The notes beneath the pieces were generated by a model that was not told the DNA's origin, searched no databases, and was given only the letters and a program-made list of their open reading frames with translations. The position numbers and the translations under genes are program-made. Below are positions 12,293 to 23,719 of a stretch of 64,000 nucleotides of DNA, piece after piece. Source of the stretch: Rhizodiscina lignyota (Eukaryota; Ascomycota; Dothideomycetes; Aulographales; Rhizodiscinaceae); contig ML978144.1 of the NCBI GenBank assembly GCA_010015805.1, positions 1-64,000 of the forward strand, given 5' to 3'. Positions within the stretch are counted from its first letter, which is position 1, and each line of letters begins with the position of its first letter.

Positions 12293-14044
12293 ATGGACCA
12301 GCCATCGGAAGACGAGGCACTACGCGCCTTCGGTCTCCAAGGCTTTGGCAAGCAAACGCGAGAAACGAATGTGCAGGCGCAGATAGAGCAGTCGCGGCGC
12401 AAACCACAGAAAACCCTCGTGCAGTATGGGCCCGACTCGGATGATGAGAGTCACAAGAGTCACAAGAGCAGGGACTCTGACAATGATGACGACGACGATG
12501 ATGATGATGAGGATGAAGAGGAGGAGGACGAATTTCCAGTATCACACGAGCTGGTTCTCAAAACTCACGAGGCTGCTGTCACGGCCATGACGATGGATGC
12601 GTCGGGCACGCGACTAATAACAGGCTCGATCGACTGCACCCTCAAATTCCATGACATTCCAAGCATGACGGCGACCTCCCTTCGCTCCTTCAAATCGGTC
12701 GACCCCAACGAAACAAAGGGAGCGACAATCGGCGAAACCCATCCGATCAACCAAGTCACTTTCAACCCTATTTCACCCAGCCAAGTCTTAGTCATTAGCG
12801 CGTCGAACCCTCAAGCGAAGATATTCAATCGAGAAGGAGAACTTCAAACCCAGTTTGTCAAAGGGGACATGTACCTCCGAGACATGCACAACACGAAAGG
12901 TCACGTATCAGCGATTACGTCTGGCGCGTGGCATCCTACGGACTACAGCTACTGCGTGACGGCCGGTACAGATAGCACATTGCGTATATGGGATGTCACC
13001 AATAAAAGGGCGCAAAAAGAAGTCATTGTACATAAATCGAGAGCTGAAGGCTCGGCCGGTCGGACACGAATGACAGCCGTGGCGTGGGGTGCTCCTGCTC
13101 AAGGGGGTTCGAACATATTGGTGTCTGCTGCACTGGATGGTAGCCTTGTCATGTGGAGTGGTGAAGGCCCATACAGTCGCCCAACAGGGGAGATCAGAGA
13201 CGCCCACACCCGAGATACCTGGACCAGCGGCATCGACGTAAGCGCAGATGGCCGATTAGTGGTCACCAGAGGAGGCGACAACACGATTAAGTTGTGGGAC
13301 ACACGCAAGTTCAAAGATCCCGTCTCAACGACGAGCCACGCATCGACCTCATCACAATTCCCAACATCGAACATCAAATTCTCTCCAAACTCCATGAACA
13401 TCATCACGGGATCGGAGACTGGCGACCTACACATCCTCAGCACTGCACGACTCACTCCAGAGCTGATTACCCCCGTCACCCCCGGCTCCCCTCTCATCTC
13501 CGTACTTTGGCATCCTAAATTGAACCAAATCGTTACTGGCTCTGCCAACGCCGAAACACACATCCTCTACAACCCCTCCATTTCCACTGGCGGTGCAATA
13601 TATGTTATGAGCCGCGCCCCCAAAAAGCGACACGTCGATGACGATCCCACCCGCACGATGGACCTCTCCAATGGCGTCGACCCCTCCACCATCATTGTGC
13701 CAGGTTCTCTTCCCCGCGGCACAAGTCTCACTGCCAAACATCCAACCCTCGGGACTACTGCGTCTGGCAGGAGCCGTGACCCACGCCGTCCACATCTCCC
13801 GTTGACGACGCCATTCGCGAAGAGTCAGCCAGACGAAAAGCATATCAGAGAGCATATCCCGCTGAGTAGCATGCGTGATGAGGACCCACGAGCGGCGCTG
13901 CTTAAGTATGCTGACAAGGCGAAGAACGATCCGATGTTCACGAATGCTTGGAAGGACACGCAGCCGAAGACTATCTATGCTGAGCTGAGTGATGAGGAGG
14001 AGGGCAGCGACGACGAGCCGGCCAAGAAGAAGGCGAAAACTTGA
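12293..14044 (+). CDS. WDR70: WD40-repeat protein, WDR70 orthologue
   Basis: An intronless 583-residue nuclear-type WD-repeat protein. The N-terminus has a short conserved LRAFGLQGFGKQ segment, followed by an acidic run of Asp/Glu at about residues 62-83. Then come WD repeats, seen as TKFHDI-like, IRIWDVT and IKLWDTRKF ends at residues 110-430. The C-terminus has the family hallmark near residues 530-570: EDPRAALLKYADKAKNDP, then the sequence around WKDTQPKTIYAE. This tail and the N-terminal motif separate WDR70 from other WD proteins. Known role of the family: in fission yeast and man WDR70 works with the DDB1-Cul4 ubiquitin ligase and histone H2B ubiquitylation at DNA breaks. The gene ends tail-to-tail with a GNAT gene 163 bases away. 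Confidence 0.85.
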   Translation: MDQPSEDEALRAFGLQGFGKQTRETNVQAQIEQSRRKPQKTLVQYGPDSDDESHKSHKSRDSDNDDDDDDDDEDEEEEDEFPVSHELVLKTHEAAVTAMTMDASGTRLITGSIDCTLKFHDIPSMTATSLRSFKSVDPNETKGATIGETHPINQVTFNPISPSQVLVISASNPQAKIFNREGELQTQFVKGDMYLRDMHNTKGHVSAITSGAWHPTDYSYCVTAGTDSTLRIWDVTNKRAQKEVIVHKSRAEGSAGRTRMTAVAWGAPAQGGSNILVSAALDGSLVMWSGEGPYSRPTGEIRDAHTRDTWTSGIDVSADGRLVVTRGGDNTIKLWDTRKFKDPVSTTSHASTSSQFPTSNIKFSPNSMNIITGSETGDLHILSTARLTPELITPVTPGSPLISVLWHPKLNQIVTGSANAETHILYNPSISTGGAIYVMSRAPKKRHVDDDPTRTMDLSNGVDPSTIIVPGSLPRGTSLTAKHPTLGTTASGRSRDPRRPHLPLTTPFAKSQPDEKHIREHIPLSSMRDEDPRAALLKYADKAKNDPMFTNAWKDTQPKTIYAELSDEEEGSDDEPAKKKAKT

Positions 14045-14207
14045 CCTTAAACTTTGCCGGCTGTCTTTTCCCGGTTGTCTTTTCCAGGCGTGATGGGATT
14101 TGCGAGATACCATGGGCTCGGGTTGTAACATACATCATAGGTAGATTCGCACACATCAGTGCGCAGACGAAGAATGAAAAAAGCATTGGCATGTCTTGTC
14201 TTGCAAT

Positions 14208-14960
14208 TTAAATCTCCCAACTCTCCCTTGGCCTCCTGACCATGCACACCCGCTTCCCGCCCCCTTCAAGCTCTACCCTGCCACTTTCAATAATCTCACT
14301 ACCCCATCCCTGATACAATCCTAATCCAACGTCCGTAGCTTCCAAATAAATCACCGCCCCCTCTGCGTCAGCACGGTCAATGCCCCACTGGAACAGCCTC
14401 GAAGCGATCCCTTGGCGTAGATGGCATGGGTGCGTCGCTAACATCGTGAGATGATACACATCGCAGTTCTGGAAGCGTTGGAGCGCGGCAGACTTGATGG
14501 CCTCTAGCTGAGTTGTACACGAGCGGAAGAGTGTCGAAGACATGCCCTTTGGCACCGCCACACCGAGTGCGTCCTCAACTACACCGGGCGCTCTTTTTGA
14601 GTCTGAGCTCGCTGCTCTGTGGTTCTCGCCTGCAGTTTCATTGGCCTCGCGTGGGTCGTAGACCCAGCATGCGAACGCGATGATCTCGCAATTCTCCGCA
14701 TCGTTCTGCGCGCGTGGCGCTAACGAGGTAGGAACAGCTTTCAACATGTACGTATCTGGATTTGATAGTTGACGATGCCATAAATCTTCTAGCCATTCTC
14801 GCCGGTTGATCGCTTGCTGTTCTGCTGTGAAGTCTGGCCTAACCGGGAAAAGGTGCTGGTCTAGCAGATCGTCGCGCATAGCGGTCGTGACGAGGGACAC
14901 TATTTGGGGAACGTCGGAGGGGCTGCAGGGAGAAATACGGTATCTGGGTGTGAATTCCAT
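14208..14960 (-). CDS. GNAT-family N-acetyltransferase
   Basis: A single-exon 250-residue protein of the GCN5-related acetyltransferase fold. The N-terminus is the usual beta1-alpha1 start (YRISPCSPSDVPQIVSLVTT). The acetyl-CoA-binding motif A is at about residues 173-192: a beta4 strand LTMLATHP, then the pyrophosphate loop RQGIAS (Q/R-x-x-G-x-A form) and helix RLFQWGIDRA. Motif B follows with VIYLEATDVGLGLYQGWG. A Ser/Ala/Glu-rich insert of about 35 residues lies at 105-145. The acceptor substrate is unknown; many fungal paralogues act on small molecules. It is transcribed towards WDR70, and RIX1 lies upstream on the same strand. Confidence 0.85.
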   Translation of the reverse strand: MEFTPRYRISPCSPSDVPQIVSLVTTAMRDDLLDQHLFPVRPDFTAEQQAINRREWLEDLWHRQLSNPDTYMLKAVPTSLAPRAQNDAENCEIIAFACWVYDPREANETAGENHRAASSDSKRAPGVVEDALGVAVPKGMSSTLFRSCTTQLEAIKSAALQRFQNCDVYHLTMLATHPCHLRQGIASRLFQWGIDRADAEGAVIYLEATDVGLGLYQGWGSEIIESGRVELEGGGKRVCMVRRPRESWEI

Positions 14961-15246
14961 CGTAGCTCAAGTTACACTTAGAGCTCGTAGAATCAAATAT
15001 AGTTGACATGAAGTTCGTTGTCAAGTTCTGGGATGCGCAAAACTGTTTCTTGGTCGCCTATTATTCTTGACAGACTTGATTGAATTCGAGAATAGATCTG
15101 GATATTTACATGACGGTAGCCAATTAAATCATTCGGTTGAAACAAATATGCGTTTCTTGCTTGATTTGTATATAAAGTGCTAAAGCATTCTTGGTCTTTG
15201 TACTCCGATCTTCCTCTACTTGAAGCTATCACTGAGAGGCGGAAGT

Positions 15247-17664
15247 CTAATCCGTTTCATCATAATCCGAGTCTGAGCGTAGGGTTAATTCTGGAACCAC
15301 GAAATTCTCATCATCGTCCTCGCTCTCAACCTCTGGCTCAGGACGCGCAGGAATATCGGATAGCGCAGCAAGGGGAAATGGCTTAGAAGACGAGCTCCGT
15401 GCGACACTCTCAGATAGCTGTGTCACTGAGCGTGTTAAAGCATCCTGTTCTGCGCCTTCGTGAGCTTCTACCACTTGATTTGGTGCAAAGTCTGGAGCCT
15501 GCGCGGCTTTGAGGCGCTTTGAGGAATCCAGATCCGATTGAGTCGTTTCCGAAACAGAGACTTTTCTTTTGTTGGAGCCTTGATCCTGCTTTATGCTTGA
15601 ATCGGTGGTCTGCTCAACCATGCCTTCAGGTGCAGCGTGAGGCTGTTCGAGGAATGAAAAGTCTACAGAGCCTCGTTGAGCTGCTAAAGTCTCTCCAAAA
15701 GTGAGTGACGAGGACTCCTGCACAGAAGGCGGGAGATAATCTCCGTCCGGTCGAGGGTCCTCCATACCACGAGACTCTTCGAGATGTCCCGTCTCATTTT
15801 CCTTCTCTGGATCGATTAAATTCGAGTCATCGTCGAGCTGATGCAGAATCACTGGCATTCTCGGCTTGATCAGGCATTGAACTTTAATGTCGTTGGCGTA
15901 CAGTCGTGCGAGGAGTGGAAGATTGCTTGCATGATGCGGAGACGCATTCTGGATACTTGCGAGGATCGCCTCCCTGTTCTGTGACAAGATTGCAGCTCTG
16001 TCCATTGTGGCCCTCAGATTCTTTGTAACCAAGCCGGAAGGAATGTAACTGAGCAACAAGGGCAGCAAGTCAGATGCAGCACTGTGGACATCTGGCTCCA
16101 CCTGATGAATAGTGTCCGACACTGCCAATGGTCCGACTATACTCTCAGGCTTTTTTGATAATGAGCCGTTGCCTTTGCCTTTCGCAAAATCGGATAGCTC
16201 GGAGGAAGATGTATGACCAGTGGGTGGAAGAGCATCTGGACAGCAAGCAGCTATTAGAGGCCTGAGAGACTCAACAGACTCTTTATCCAATGTCGCTCCA
16301 AGAAGAGGGAGCAGCAGCGCCAAAACAGCATATGTAGCGACTCGAATTGCAGGCACTGAAGATTCTTTCTCGAATACCCACGACACCTGGAGAAGTAACT
16401 CGGGGGCAATAGGAAGCGAGCTGGCCTGTAATCGGCTTAGAATTGCTTGAACCGTCCTAATCAAGGCAACGTGTATATCTGGAAGAATATTCGATAGTTC
16501 TTCTCGCTCAGCCCTCTCAAATCTCGAGTCGGCTCTTCCGCTGCTTTCCCAATCCCGCGGAGAAGGCGGCCTTGCGACGGAGAAAAGTCGATTAAACATA
16601 TCCGCGATGTGGCCGATGGTAGGAGAGGTACTATAAGATGCCGGAGTACGGAAGTATTGTTCTAGCAAACCAAGCAGCCCATTGATCCTCTCAGCTCCGG
16701 AAGGGATTCCAACCCAGGGTCCTAGACCGATCGAATCTTTCTCCAAGCGAGATGGAATCGGTTGAAGCGCCTCGATATTATGTTGCACAGGGTAATAGCC
16801 TACAACAGATTCCCAGTTCTCGTTGATACTTCGAAAGACCTCATCTGCAGTCTCATGAATGGTCGTGATGAGACGCCTCAATGCCGTTTCCCATTCTTCT
16901 GCAGATGCGTTTTTTGGAGCGCATTCATGTAGTTGTACGTAGAGCTTTCGTGCATCTTCTCGAATGCTCTCAGGTACTGGAACGCTTGGCAGGAGCTGGT
17001 CCCCAGAAGACAACATAGATGCTGGTGCAATATACTGCACAAGTGCTTCTCGAATCCGTGGAGCATACGTACGGAAGATTGTTGGATGACGACCAATTAA
17101 TTGGGAGAAGCTCTTTAATACGATTTCAACCAAATTCAGATGCGTTCTTATAGAATCAACACCAACGTCCAGGATCTGAAGGCACGCCGACACTAGGGAA
17201 GGGAGGTTTGGTGTGACGATTTCTCGGATCAAGGTCGCATATTCACGAGCCAAGACAAAAATCCGCGTTATCGTGATGATTGACAGCACTTTCGTAGTCG
17301 GCGGATCATTCTTGTTCAATATGGTAAGTAAACTCCGCGTCCATCTTGCGGACCCTTGAACGGCCTCATAACCTCCAAGCTCGACTGCGCTCTTGGCCAT
17401 CACCACGCCCGTCCATCTTCCTTCAATAGACCGATCCTGGAGCAGACTTGAGATTCGAGTATTGAGCTTATGGAAAAGTGTTGAAGTTTCTGCTCTGTCC
17501 TTGGAACCAGGAGTGCCGGGTGTGGAAAGAACGCTTTTGCACCGTTCCAACTGAGCGCTGAGATGTGGTGTAATATTCGGTAAATGCTGAGTCGGGGTTG
17601 TCGTAAGGCGATATGTCACCGCTCGAAGGGCGACAGCCTCATAGGATGCCTCTACAGGCGCCAT
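15247..17664 (-). CDS. RIX1: Pre-rRNA-processing protein RIX1 (PELP1 homologue)
   Basis: An intronless 805-residue nucleolar/nucleoplasmic protein. The N-terminal 200 residues match the RIX1 domain: repeated helical segments including LEGGYEAVQG-type sequence (seen as AVELGGYEAVQGSARWTRSL near residue 90), then PNLPSLVSACLQILD near 155. The middle is an armadillo-like helical stretch, and the C-terminal 200 residues are polar and acidic, ending in EVESEDDDENFVVPE and a final acidic tail. Family role: scaffold of the Rix1-Ipi1-Ipi3 complex, which works with Rea1/Mdn1 and Sda1 on pre-60S ribosomes for ITS2 processing and release. The gene is head-to-head with YPP1, with 267 bases between the start codons. 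Confidence 0.85.
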   Translation of the reverse strand: MAPVEASYEAVALRAVTYRLTTTPTQHLPNITPHLSAQLERCKSVLSTPGTPGSKDRAETSTLFHKLNTRISSLLQDRSIEGRWTGVVMAKSAVELGGYEAVQGSARWTRSLLTILNKNDPPTTKVLSIITITRIFVLAREYATLIREIVTPNLPSLVSACLQILDVGVDSIRTHLNLVEIVLKSFSQLIGRHPTIFRTYAPRIREALVQYIAPASMLSSGDQLLPSVPVPESIREDARKLYVQLHECAPKNASAEEWETALRRLITTIHETADEVFRSINENWESVVGYYPVQHNIEALQPIPSRLEKDSIGLGPWVGIPSGAERINGLLGLLEQYFRTPASYSTSPTIGHIADMFNRLFSVARPPSPRDWESSGRADSRFERAEREELSNILPDIHVALIRTVQAILSRLQASSLPIAPELLLQVSWVFEKESSVPAIRVATYAVLALLLPLLGATLDKESVESLRPLIAACCPDALPPTGHTSSSELSDFAKGKGNGSLSKKPESIVGPLAVSDTIHQVEPDVHSAASDLLPLLLSYIPSGLVTKNLRATMDRAAILSQNREAILASIQNASPHHASNLPLLARLYANDIKVQCLIKPRMPVILHQLDDDSNLIDPEKENETGHLEESRGMEDPRPDGDYLPPSVQESSSLTFGETLAAQRGSVDFSFLEQPHAAPEGMVEQTTDSSIKQDQGSNKRKVSVSETTQSDLDSSKRLKAAQAPDFAPNQVVEAHEGAEQDALTRSVTQLSESVARSSSSKPFPLAALSDIPARPEPEVESEDDDENFVVPELTLRSDSDYDETD

Positions 17665-17931
17665 CGATGGCTGAAGAGACTTGAGATTTCACAATTGGTC
17701 GTCAAATCTTTTGTATAAAAAAGGCGCCACGCCAAGCCATCCAAGGAAATTTACCGTCGTGTAAGCGGGCGGCTAGCGCGCCAGTCTGCCGCAGGACAAC
17801 GAATTCATGTGCAGCTCTCCGCCTTCTCCTGTCCGGATTCTCGAAGCACTGCTCCTTGGACGCGTTCAGTTCATTATGAGACAGAAGGAATCCATTGAAT
17901 CGAATGTGCGATAGCACTCGCTCCGCCCACA
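17665..17931. promoter_or_regulatory. Divergent promoter region between RIX1 and YPP1
   Basis: These 267 bases separate two outward-facing start codons and must hold both promoters. No clear TATA box is seen on either side. A long open frame crossing this region on the minus strand is a shadow. Confidence 0.5.
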
Positions 17932-20900
17932 ATGGCCGTACGTCGCGCCCCTTGCACAATTTCTCCGTTGCCTCGAAGCCTTGAGCTCCGACGTCATACT
18001 CGGCGTCCAGGATTTGGCATGTAGCTAATACTACGCAACAGGGACAATTGAGCGAAAAAGCGATTCGATACCTCGCGCAATTGGACGCGGCGCGATGTGA
18101 TGGCCGCTGGAATGAAGTCCCGGAGCTTGCGCGCAAGGTCGAGAAGCATGCGCCGCAGAGAAAATGTGCAGCTGCCCCCGACTCCTTGGAAATATATCGT
18201 TGACAGTGCATAGGCCTCGCTATCACCGCCCGAACAGAGGCACAGATTGCAGTCCAAGGTCCCCAGCGACCCGTCACCGCACTTTCGGATTCCTCGAAAA
18301 CGAAGTCGCTCTTGTCACCGCTCCTTGCCCCACTACAAGCTGCTTTCGAGCAAAGCAACGTCCTGTCCGAAGATGCATTCGAAGCGACAGTATGCCTGGC
18401 TTGGATACAATGGCTGCTAGGGGAGCCGCAACTCGCTGTGGCACAACTACCAGATGACTTTGCAGTCTTGCTGAAGGAGCTGTTAGAGGGCGATCGCACC
18501 ATTGGGCAGTCGGTGCGCGTCTGCGCAATCAAAGGCGCCTACATCAAAGGTATGGAAAGGGCACTATCTCACATATGCTGGAATTGAGCCATCTGCTAGG
18601 CCATTCTCTCGAGAAACTACGGGCTGTCCAGTCGGCCACCTCCACCTACCTTTCCATGCTCCCTTACCTATCCTCCTTCCAGAGCTTTAAGACGACCAAC
18701 TCCCAGTTCTGCCTTTGGACACAATGCCTCCTGACCCGCCTCTGCGTCATATCTGCCTCTCCTACCGTCCCGGTCACCGGCATTGACATCAACACCACAC
18801 TCTGGCTTTTCAGTATTTGGCAGACGTTCTGGACAACCTCCACAGCGCTCAGGAGTATCAGTGGATATGACCCTCGAAAAGATTTGGGATACTTGTGGCG
18901 AGATGTATGGTTCGCATACTACAGGACATTGAGTGACATCTTGCAACGTGGTTGGCTGTATTCTCTAGGGCATTCTGCGGACACCGCTCCTCGGGTTTTA
19001 GAGTCCCCGGAGATTTTGAGCGAAGACGAGTTTCTCGCATCGAGATTGCGTCAAAGAGCAGATTTGAAGAACATCGAAGCGATCAATGAGAGCTTCCTTC
19101 TCAAAGAGACCACATTCCCCAAAGCCACCGAACGGAATGAGGACGTAGAGGCATGGGCTGATGCTGTAATGCGTAATTGGCGTGTAATGTGCGGCCCGAC
19201 ATGGACAGATGAAGAGCTTGGTGCAGGAGGTAAGGGTGCTGTTGGCCGAGGAGTCCTGGACATCCTATATCGTGCCGCTACGAAGACATATCACTCGACG
19301 CAGATTCTGCGACACTTATTTACAGTCCACGCATCGCTGGCGGAATTTGATCTTGCGTTCAAAGCCTTCGACTCATATGTCGAGATTGTGACTAGGGGCA
19401 AAGATGATGCAGAGAAGAGCGGGGAAGCCGATCGGGCCCTCGACGATGACGACACCGTGTTGAAGACATCGGCAGAGGCAATTCGGATATTATGTCGTTT
19501 TGGCGGTCGAAAGGAGGCAGAAAAGGCAATAGAGATTGGCGATAGAATGGAGAAATGGTTGAAGCAACACACGCCGGTTGTACCCACAACAAGGTCGTCC
19601 CGAGAGGACCAGGAAGACCGGACAGAGATGGCGGTCTCTCCGAAGGCCATATCAATTGCGTATAGAGCAATTGCCCTGAGCCAAGCACATTGGGCACGGG
19701 TCACTTACGATGCGAAAGCGAGAGCCGGACTCCAAACGCAAGCCGTTCACTGTTTCACAAAATCGCTGGATCCGAAGTTTGAAGACCCGCGGAATGTGGA
19801 GACGGTGTACTCACTCAGTCTTTTGCTAGCTGAGACCCGAGATATTTCGGGGGCAATCAAGCTGATCAAGCAAGCATTAGGTCCATTATCCAACTCGATC
19901 CCGGCGCTGGCCCCTGACGGTGTAATGTCAGACGGGGAAAGGCTGGCCTCTGACGGCAGCTACATAGCAGAGAGGAGGGCAGTACCTATATGGCACTTGT
20001 TGGCGTTGCTCCTTACTGCGAGATCTGAATACACAACAGCTGGGCGTGCATGCGATGCTGCCTTCGAACAGTTTCGCGATCCCTCAAATCTTTATGGCGC
20101 CGAAGAATCTGAGCGCTACAAGAGCGATCATCTAAACCAACTGTCCGCCACATCAATGAACGAAAAAGCAGGGCATCGGAGAACAACGGGCATAGTTGAT
20201 CGTATGGAGGCATTTGAACGTGAGAGCCTCTTGCAGGTCAAAATAACGCAGCTTTCGCTTATAGAAGCGATCGACGGGAGCACTGCTGCTGTCGACTCCT
20301 CTGATCAACTTCTTGCTTTGTATGCACGGCTTTTTGGAGACCCGTCAAGTGCTCCGTTGAACTTGCAGCCGACAGCTTCGTTCCTATCACCGCCAAAGAC
20401 GGCAAGATCACTCAGGGACAGCATACTCGGGAGATCAAGTAATTCGAAACGGATATCGCTTAGACCGAAGTCTGGCATAGCGGGATCGACTGCGACGGGT
20501 ATCTCTAGGCCATCAACGATGGCAACGCACGCTACAGCACCGGCGCCTACAATTCAAGTCATTGATGAAGAGGGTCAAAACATGCAAGATGAGCAGAAGC
20601 ATTCTCATCATCATGTATTACACCATAAGCCCCATTCTGAGCGACCGGTGAGCAGGCGGAGTGAAAGTGTCAGACTGAGGAGGCGAAGAAGCCAAGACCT
20701 CGAAAAGCAAGAGCCACGACCTGCTACATCCAACGGCGTTAATGAAAAGGCCCCTCTCGTGGAAGACCCGCCACCGGTACCACCGATACAATCTGCTACT
20801 CACAACGCGGAGGATGTTGAGTATCATGCCATATCTAGCGACGAAGAACGACCAGCGACGCGGAATTTCCCGCCTATCGCACATAATTTACCGTTAGAGA

Positions 20901-21899
20901 AAGAACCGCCACCCGCAGGTCAGCATAACCAGCCGCCTCACCAAGATGTTCGTCTTCCAGCACCATTCCCAACCTCTCCAGATACTTCCGATTACGCAGC
21001 CCTCGAACCGAAGCTCCCGGTGCTGCAAGAGCGGCGGCATAAGGTTAGCCTACTGGTGCAGGTCTGGCTCTTTATTGCCGGCCTCTATACCAGGGCGGCG
21101 ATGTATGAGGATGCTAAAGGCGCGATTGATGAAGCTTTTAAACTTGTGCAAGGTTTTGAAGGAGAAGTGAGTAAACAAGATCCGAGCGTGAGGGGCTTCT
21201 CAGACAGAGGCTGGGGAGGAGGCAAGAGTGTGGAGGGATTGTGGGGAGATGTCTGGGCTGAGGTATATCTACCTCATTACTGTCAATGTTGACGGAATGG
21301 GTCTTAGCTAACTATGACTCCAGCAAGGTCACCTCGCACGCGCCCGCGAACTCCCCCACGAAGCTATGGCATACTACGAGAAGGCCCTCTCCCGTTTTCC
21401 AGATCATCCTGCGGCAACGGTGGGTTTGTCAGAGATCCTGCTCGACATTTATTGTCAAAAGATCCCACCGGAGCCTGCAGACCCTGCTTCACTCCTCCCG
21501 TCTACCTTCTCCACTCCGGACAAAGACACTGCGTCTGCTCAGATGCCATCCAACGGGGATCTTGCGGGGAACGCAAACTCGACCCAATACCATTCAACTC
21601 CGAGAGAGCATCACGCAGATGGTGCGACTGGAACTTCACAATCACAAATCAAGCCTATAACGCCAGAAGAGTTGAACAGGCTTGCGGCACGTGATCGTGC
21701 TTACAGTCTACTCTCCAGCCTTACAAAGTTGGGATGCGGATGGGATTATTCAGAAGCATGGTTCGCCTTGGCCAGGGCGTATGAAGAAGGTGGTCAGGTA
21801 GAGAAAGCGAAGGAGGTGTTGTGGTGGTGCGTCGAGCTAGAGGATACGAGACCGATTCGTAGCTGGGGTGCAATTGGCTTGGGAGGCGGTGTGCTTTAA
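17932..21899 (+). CDS. YPP1: TPR protein, Ypp1/TTC7 homologue (PI4-kinase recruitment)
   Basis: Exons: 17932-17937, 18042-18165, 18214-18549, 18600-21262 and 21324-21899, 1234 residues. The first coding exon is only ATG GCC, followed by a 104-bp GT-AG intron; exon 2 then opens with GGACAATTG. The junctions are supported by frame and by the family N-terminal pattern (YLAQLDAARCDGRW, then VEKHAPQRKCLAITART). Tetratricopeptide-like repeats occur through the middle and are clearest at the C-terminus (ELPHEAMAYYEKALSRFPDH near residue 1050, and the last 60 residues). A disordered Ser/Pro/His-rich insert lies at about 650-820. Family role: Ypp1/TTC7 links the EFR3 anchor to the Stt4 PI4-kinase at the plasma membrane; filamentous fungal members were named filamentation protein Rhf1. 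The final exon ends at TAA 21897-21899. Confidence 0.85.
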
Positions 21900-22499
21900 A
21901 AATTCATGAAGGGCTTGTAGTGAGTGAAGATTTTGTGATTTGGAAATTCGGCGTGTTAACGACGAGATCAAGAGGCCCTTATGAACCTACGGGTCTTCAA
22001 ACATTTTCTGAACACCTGCGTATAGAATTCTGACCTTGCTCCCGAGTGTTAACCTTGATGGAATCTTTGATGCCTAAAGTTTCACATCTTCTTGTGAAAC
22101 TGGATGACCTTGTCACTTCTTAAATTCTGCCTTCGAGTCTTCATTTCTTCTTTCACAAGTCTTAACTCTGTCTGGAGTGGTGGGAATGAGTCAGGCAACT
22201 CTTCGCGCGTTTCAGGCATCCACATATGCTCCAATGGAGTAACATGCTGCCACAGCTCCGGAGCGTTCTTAAACTTCTACTTCTCTTTATGCCTTTGATT
22301 CTTTGCTTCCCATCACCATATCACCGCATCACCGGCGTTGATCTCTCGTGATGCTGCGAACAATCCAAGAAATCTGAGATGCGCGCGACTGCCTCTTTAG
22401 CATCTGGGCAACAACACCCCTCATCAGCCCATCGGGAAGGAGCGACTGCTGAGATCAAAATACGTCTTCTAGCGCAATCTACGCCAGCCTCACCAAAGC
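21900..22499. other. Intergenic region
   Basis: Six hundred bases with the 3' end of YPP1 and a CT-rich promoter for the next gene. No further gene is seen. Confidence 0.4.
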
Positions 22500-23409
22500 A
22501 TGTCAACGCCAATTTCCAAGCAGTCAGAGTCGCCCTCTACAACAGCAACCGTGTCAATATGGTCGCCCTCGAATAGCGAGCGCACCATTGACTCCCCTGC
22601 ATCGACTCTGTCCTTCACCTCGCCCCCTCTTTCACCAACAAGTCGCGGTTATCGAAGCGGTCATCATGATTGCGAGGATTTGCGTGGCCTTGGGGTTTTC
22701 TTCGAAGATGGCGCCGCCTCGTCGAAAGCCCCTGCGGATGCAGAAAATCGACAAGTAGCACTTCAGAATCCGCCCGCCCCACCATTTTCACCGCAACCAT
22801 CAGTCTTGAATCCAATACTTGAGGTCTGTGATGCTCAGCCGCATGCCGAATCGTCGATGCGAGCGTCAGAATGGCGCGAGGGATCCGAGCCATATGTATA
22901 CCAGATCTTACCCTGCCTCCAATGCGCGATGAAAGGCATGCCCTGCAACAAGGCTGTTCCGTCTTGTTCTCGATGCGTTCGAAACGGCGAGGCCGTTTGT
23001 CTGGTCCAGCGAGTTAAGACGGCTGAAGAGTGGAAGAGCATTTTTAATGAAGGGAAGAGGGCAGAGACGGAACACGTCTTCCGCCAAAAGAGCATTTACA
23101 CTGGAGGTCTGGAGGAAGTGTTGAAGGTGGAAGAGTCGGTAAGTAAATTTATCTGTGCCCTTGCGGAGAATGATCGCTGACTGGTGATAGTTGCTTGAGC
23201 AGTTGAATGCACGGCTAGCTCATCGCAATTGGGTGTTACCAATCGCGTGCGAGGGTCACCGCCTCTCTGGCTTCTGTGCGCCGTATGGATTACAGAAGTA
23301 CGACCTAGCTCAAGCTATTGAGCAGATGAGGCTTGGTGATGGTTCTACGAAACCGCTAAAGTCCATGGGATCCTTGTGTGATTTGTGGGCGGAGGTGTCA
23401 ACGTGTTGA
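22500..23409 (+). CDS. Small protein with a Zn2Cys6-like cysteine cluster
   Basis: Exons 22500-23138 and 23191-23409 (GT-AG intron of 52 bases), 285 residues. The first 130 residues are Ser/Pro/Thr-rich and probably disordered. Cysteines at 139, 142, 149, 156, 159 and 167 give the spacing C-x2-C-x6-C-x6-C-x2-C-x7-C, which fits the fungal Zn(II)2Cys6 binuclear cluster. The basic residues usually found between the second and third Cys are mostly missing (AMKGMP instead of an R/K-rich loop). The rest is a short helical region without the fungal transcription-factor middle-homology domain. It could be a degenerate DNA-binding protein, or a zinc-binding protein with another job. It sits tail-to-tail with the STE3 receptor gene, 310 bases apart. 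Confidence 0.7.
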
Positions 23410-23719
23410 TCATGAAATGTCACTGGGAGAGGGGAATTGCAAGTGGAACCACACTGCTCTCATGCGACTTGCATCATATTCGGGACGAGCATCAAGGCCT
23501 GGCAGACGGAACTGATATATACGAGCTAGAATTTGCTCAAGATGGATTAAACGAACGCTATGTTGAAGGAGAAAAGTGAAAGCAGCAAGGTGCTGAGAAC
23601 ATGAGCTTGCTCTGACGAAACTCGTCAAGAACTGAAGAATCGCTGATATGCTAAGGCCCTAACAAAATGAAAACCCCAAATGCACACTTGATGCCATGAT
23701 GTCTATACGCTTCAGTTCT

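Noticed and set aside
13427-14131. 234-codon minus-strand frame at the end of WDR70
   Set aside because: Lies opposite confirmed WDR70 coding sequence and has no domain.
17702-18532. 276-codon minus-strand frame between RIX1 and YPP1
   Set aside because: Opposite to exons 1-3 of YPP1, low-complexity Ser/Arg/Cys-rich, and no family match.
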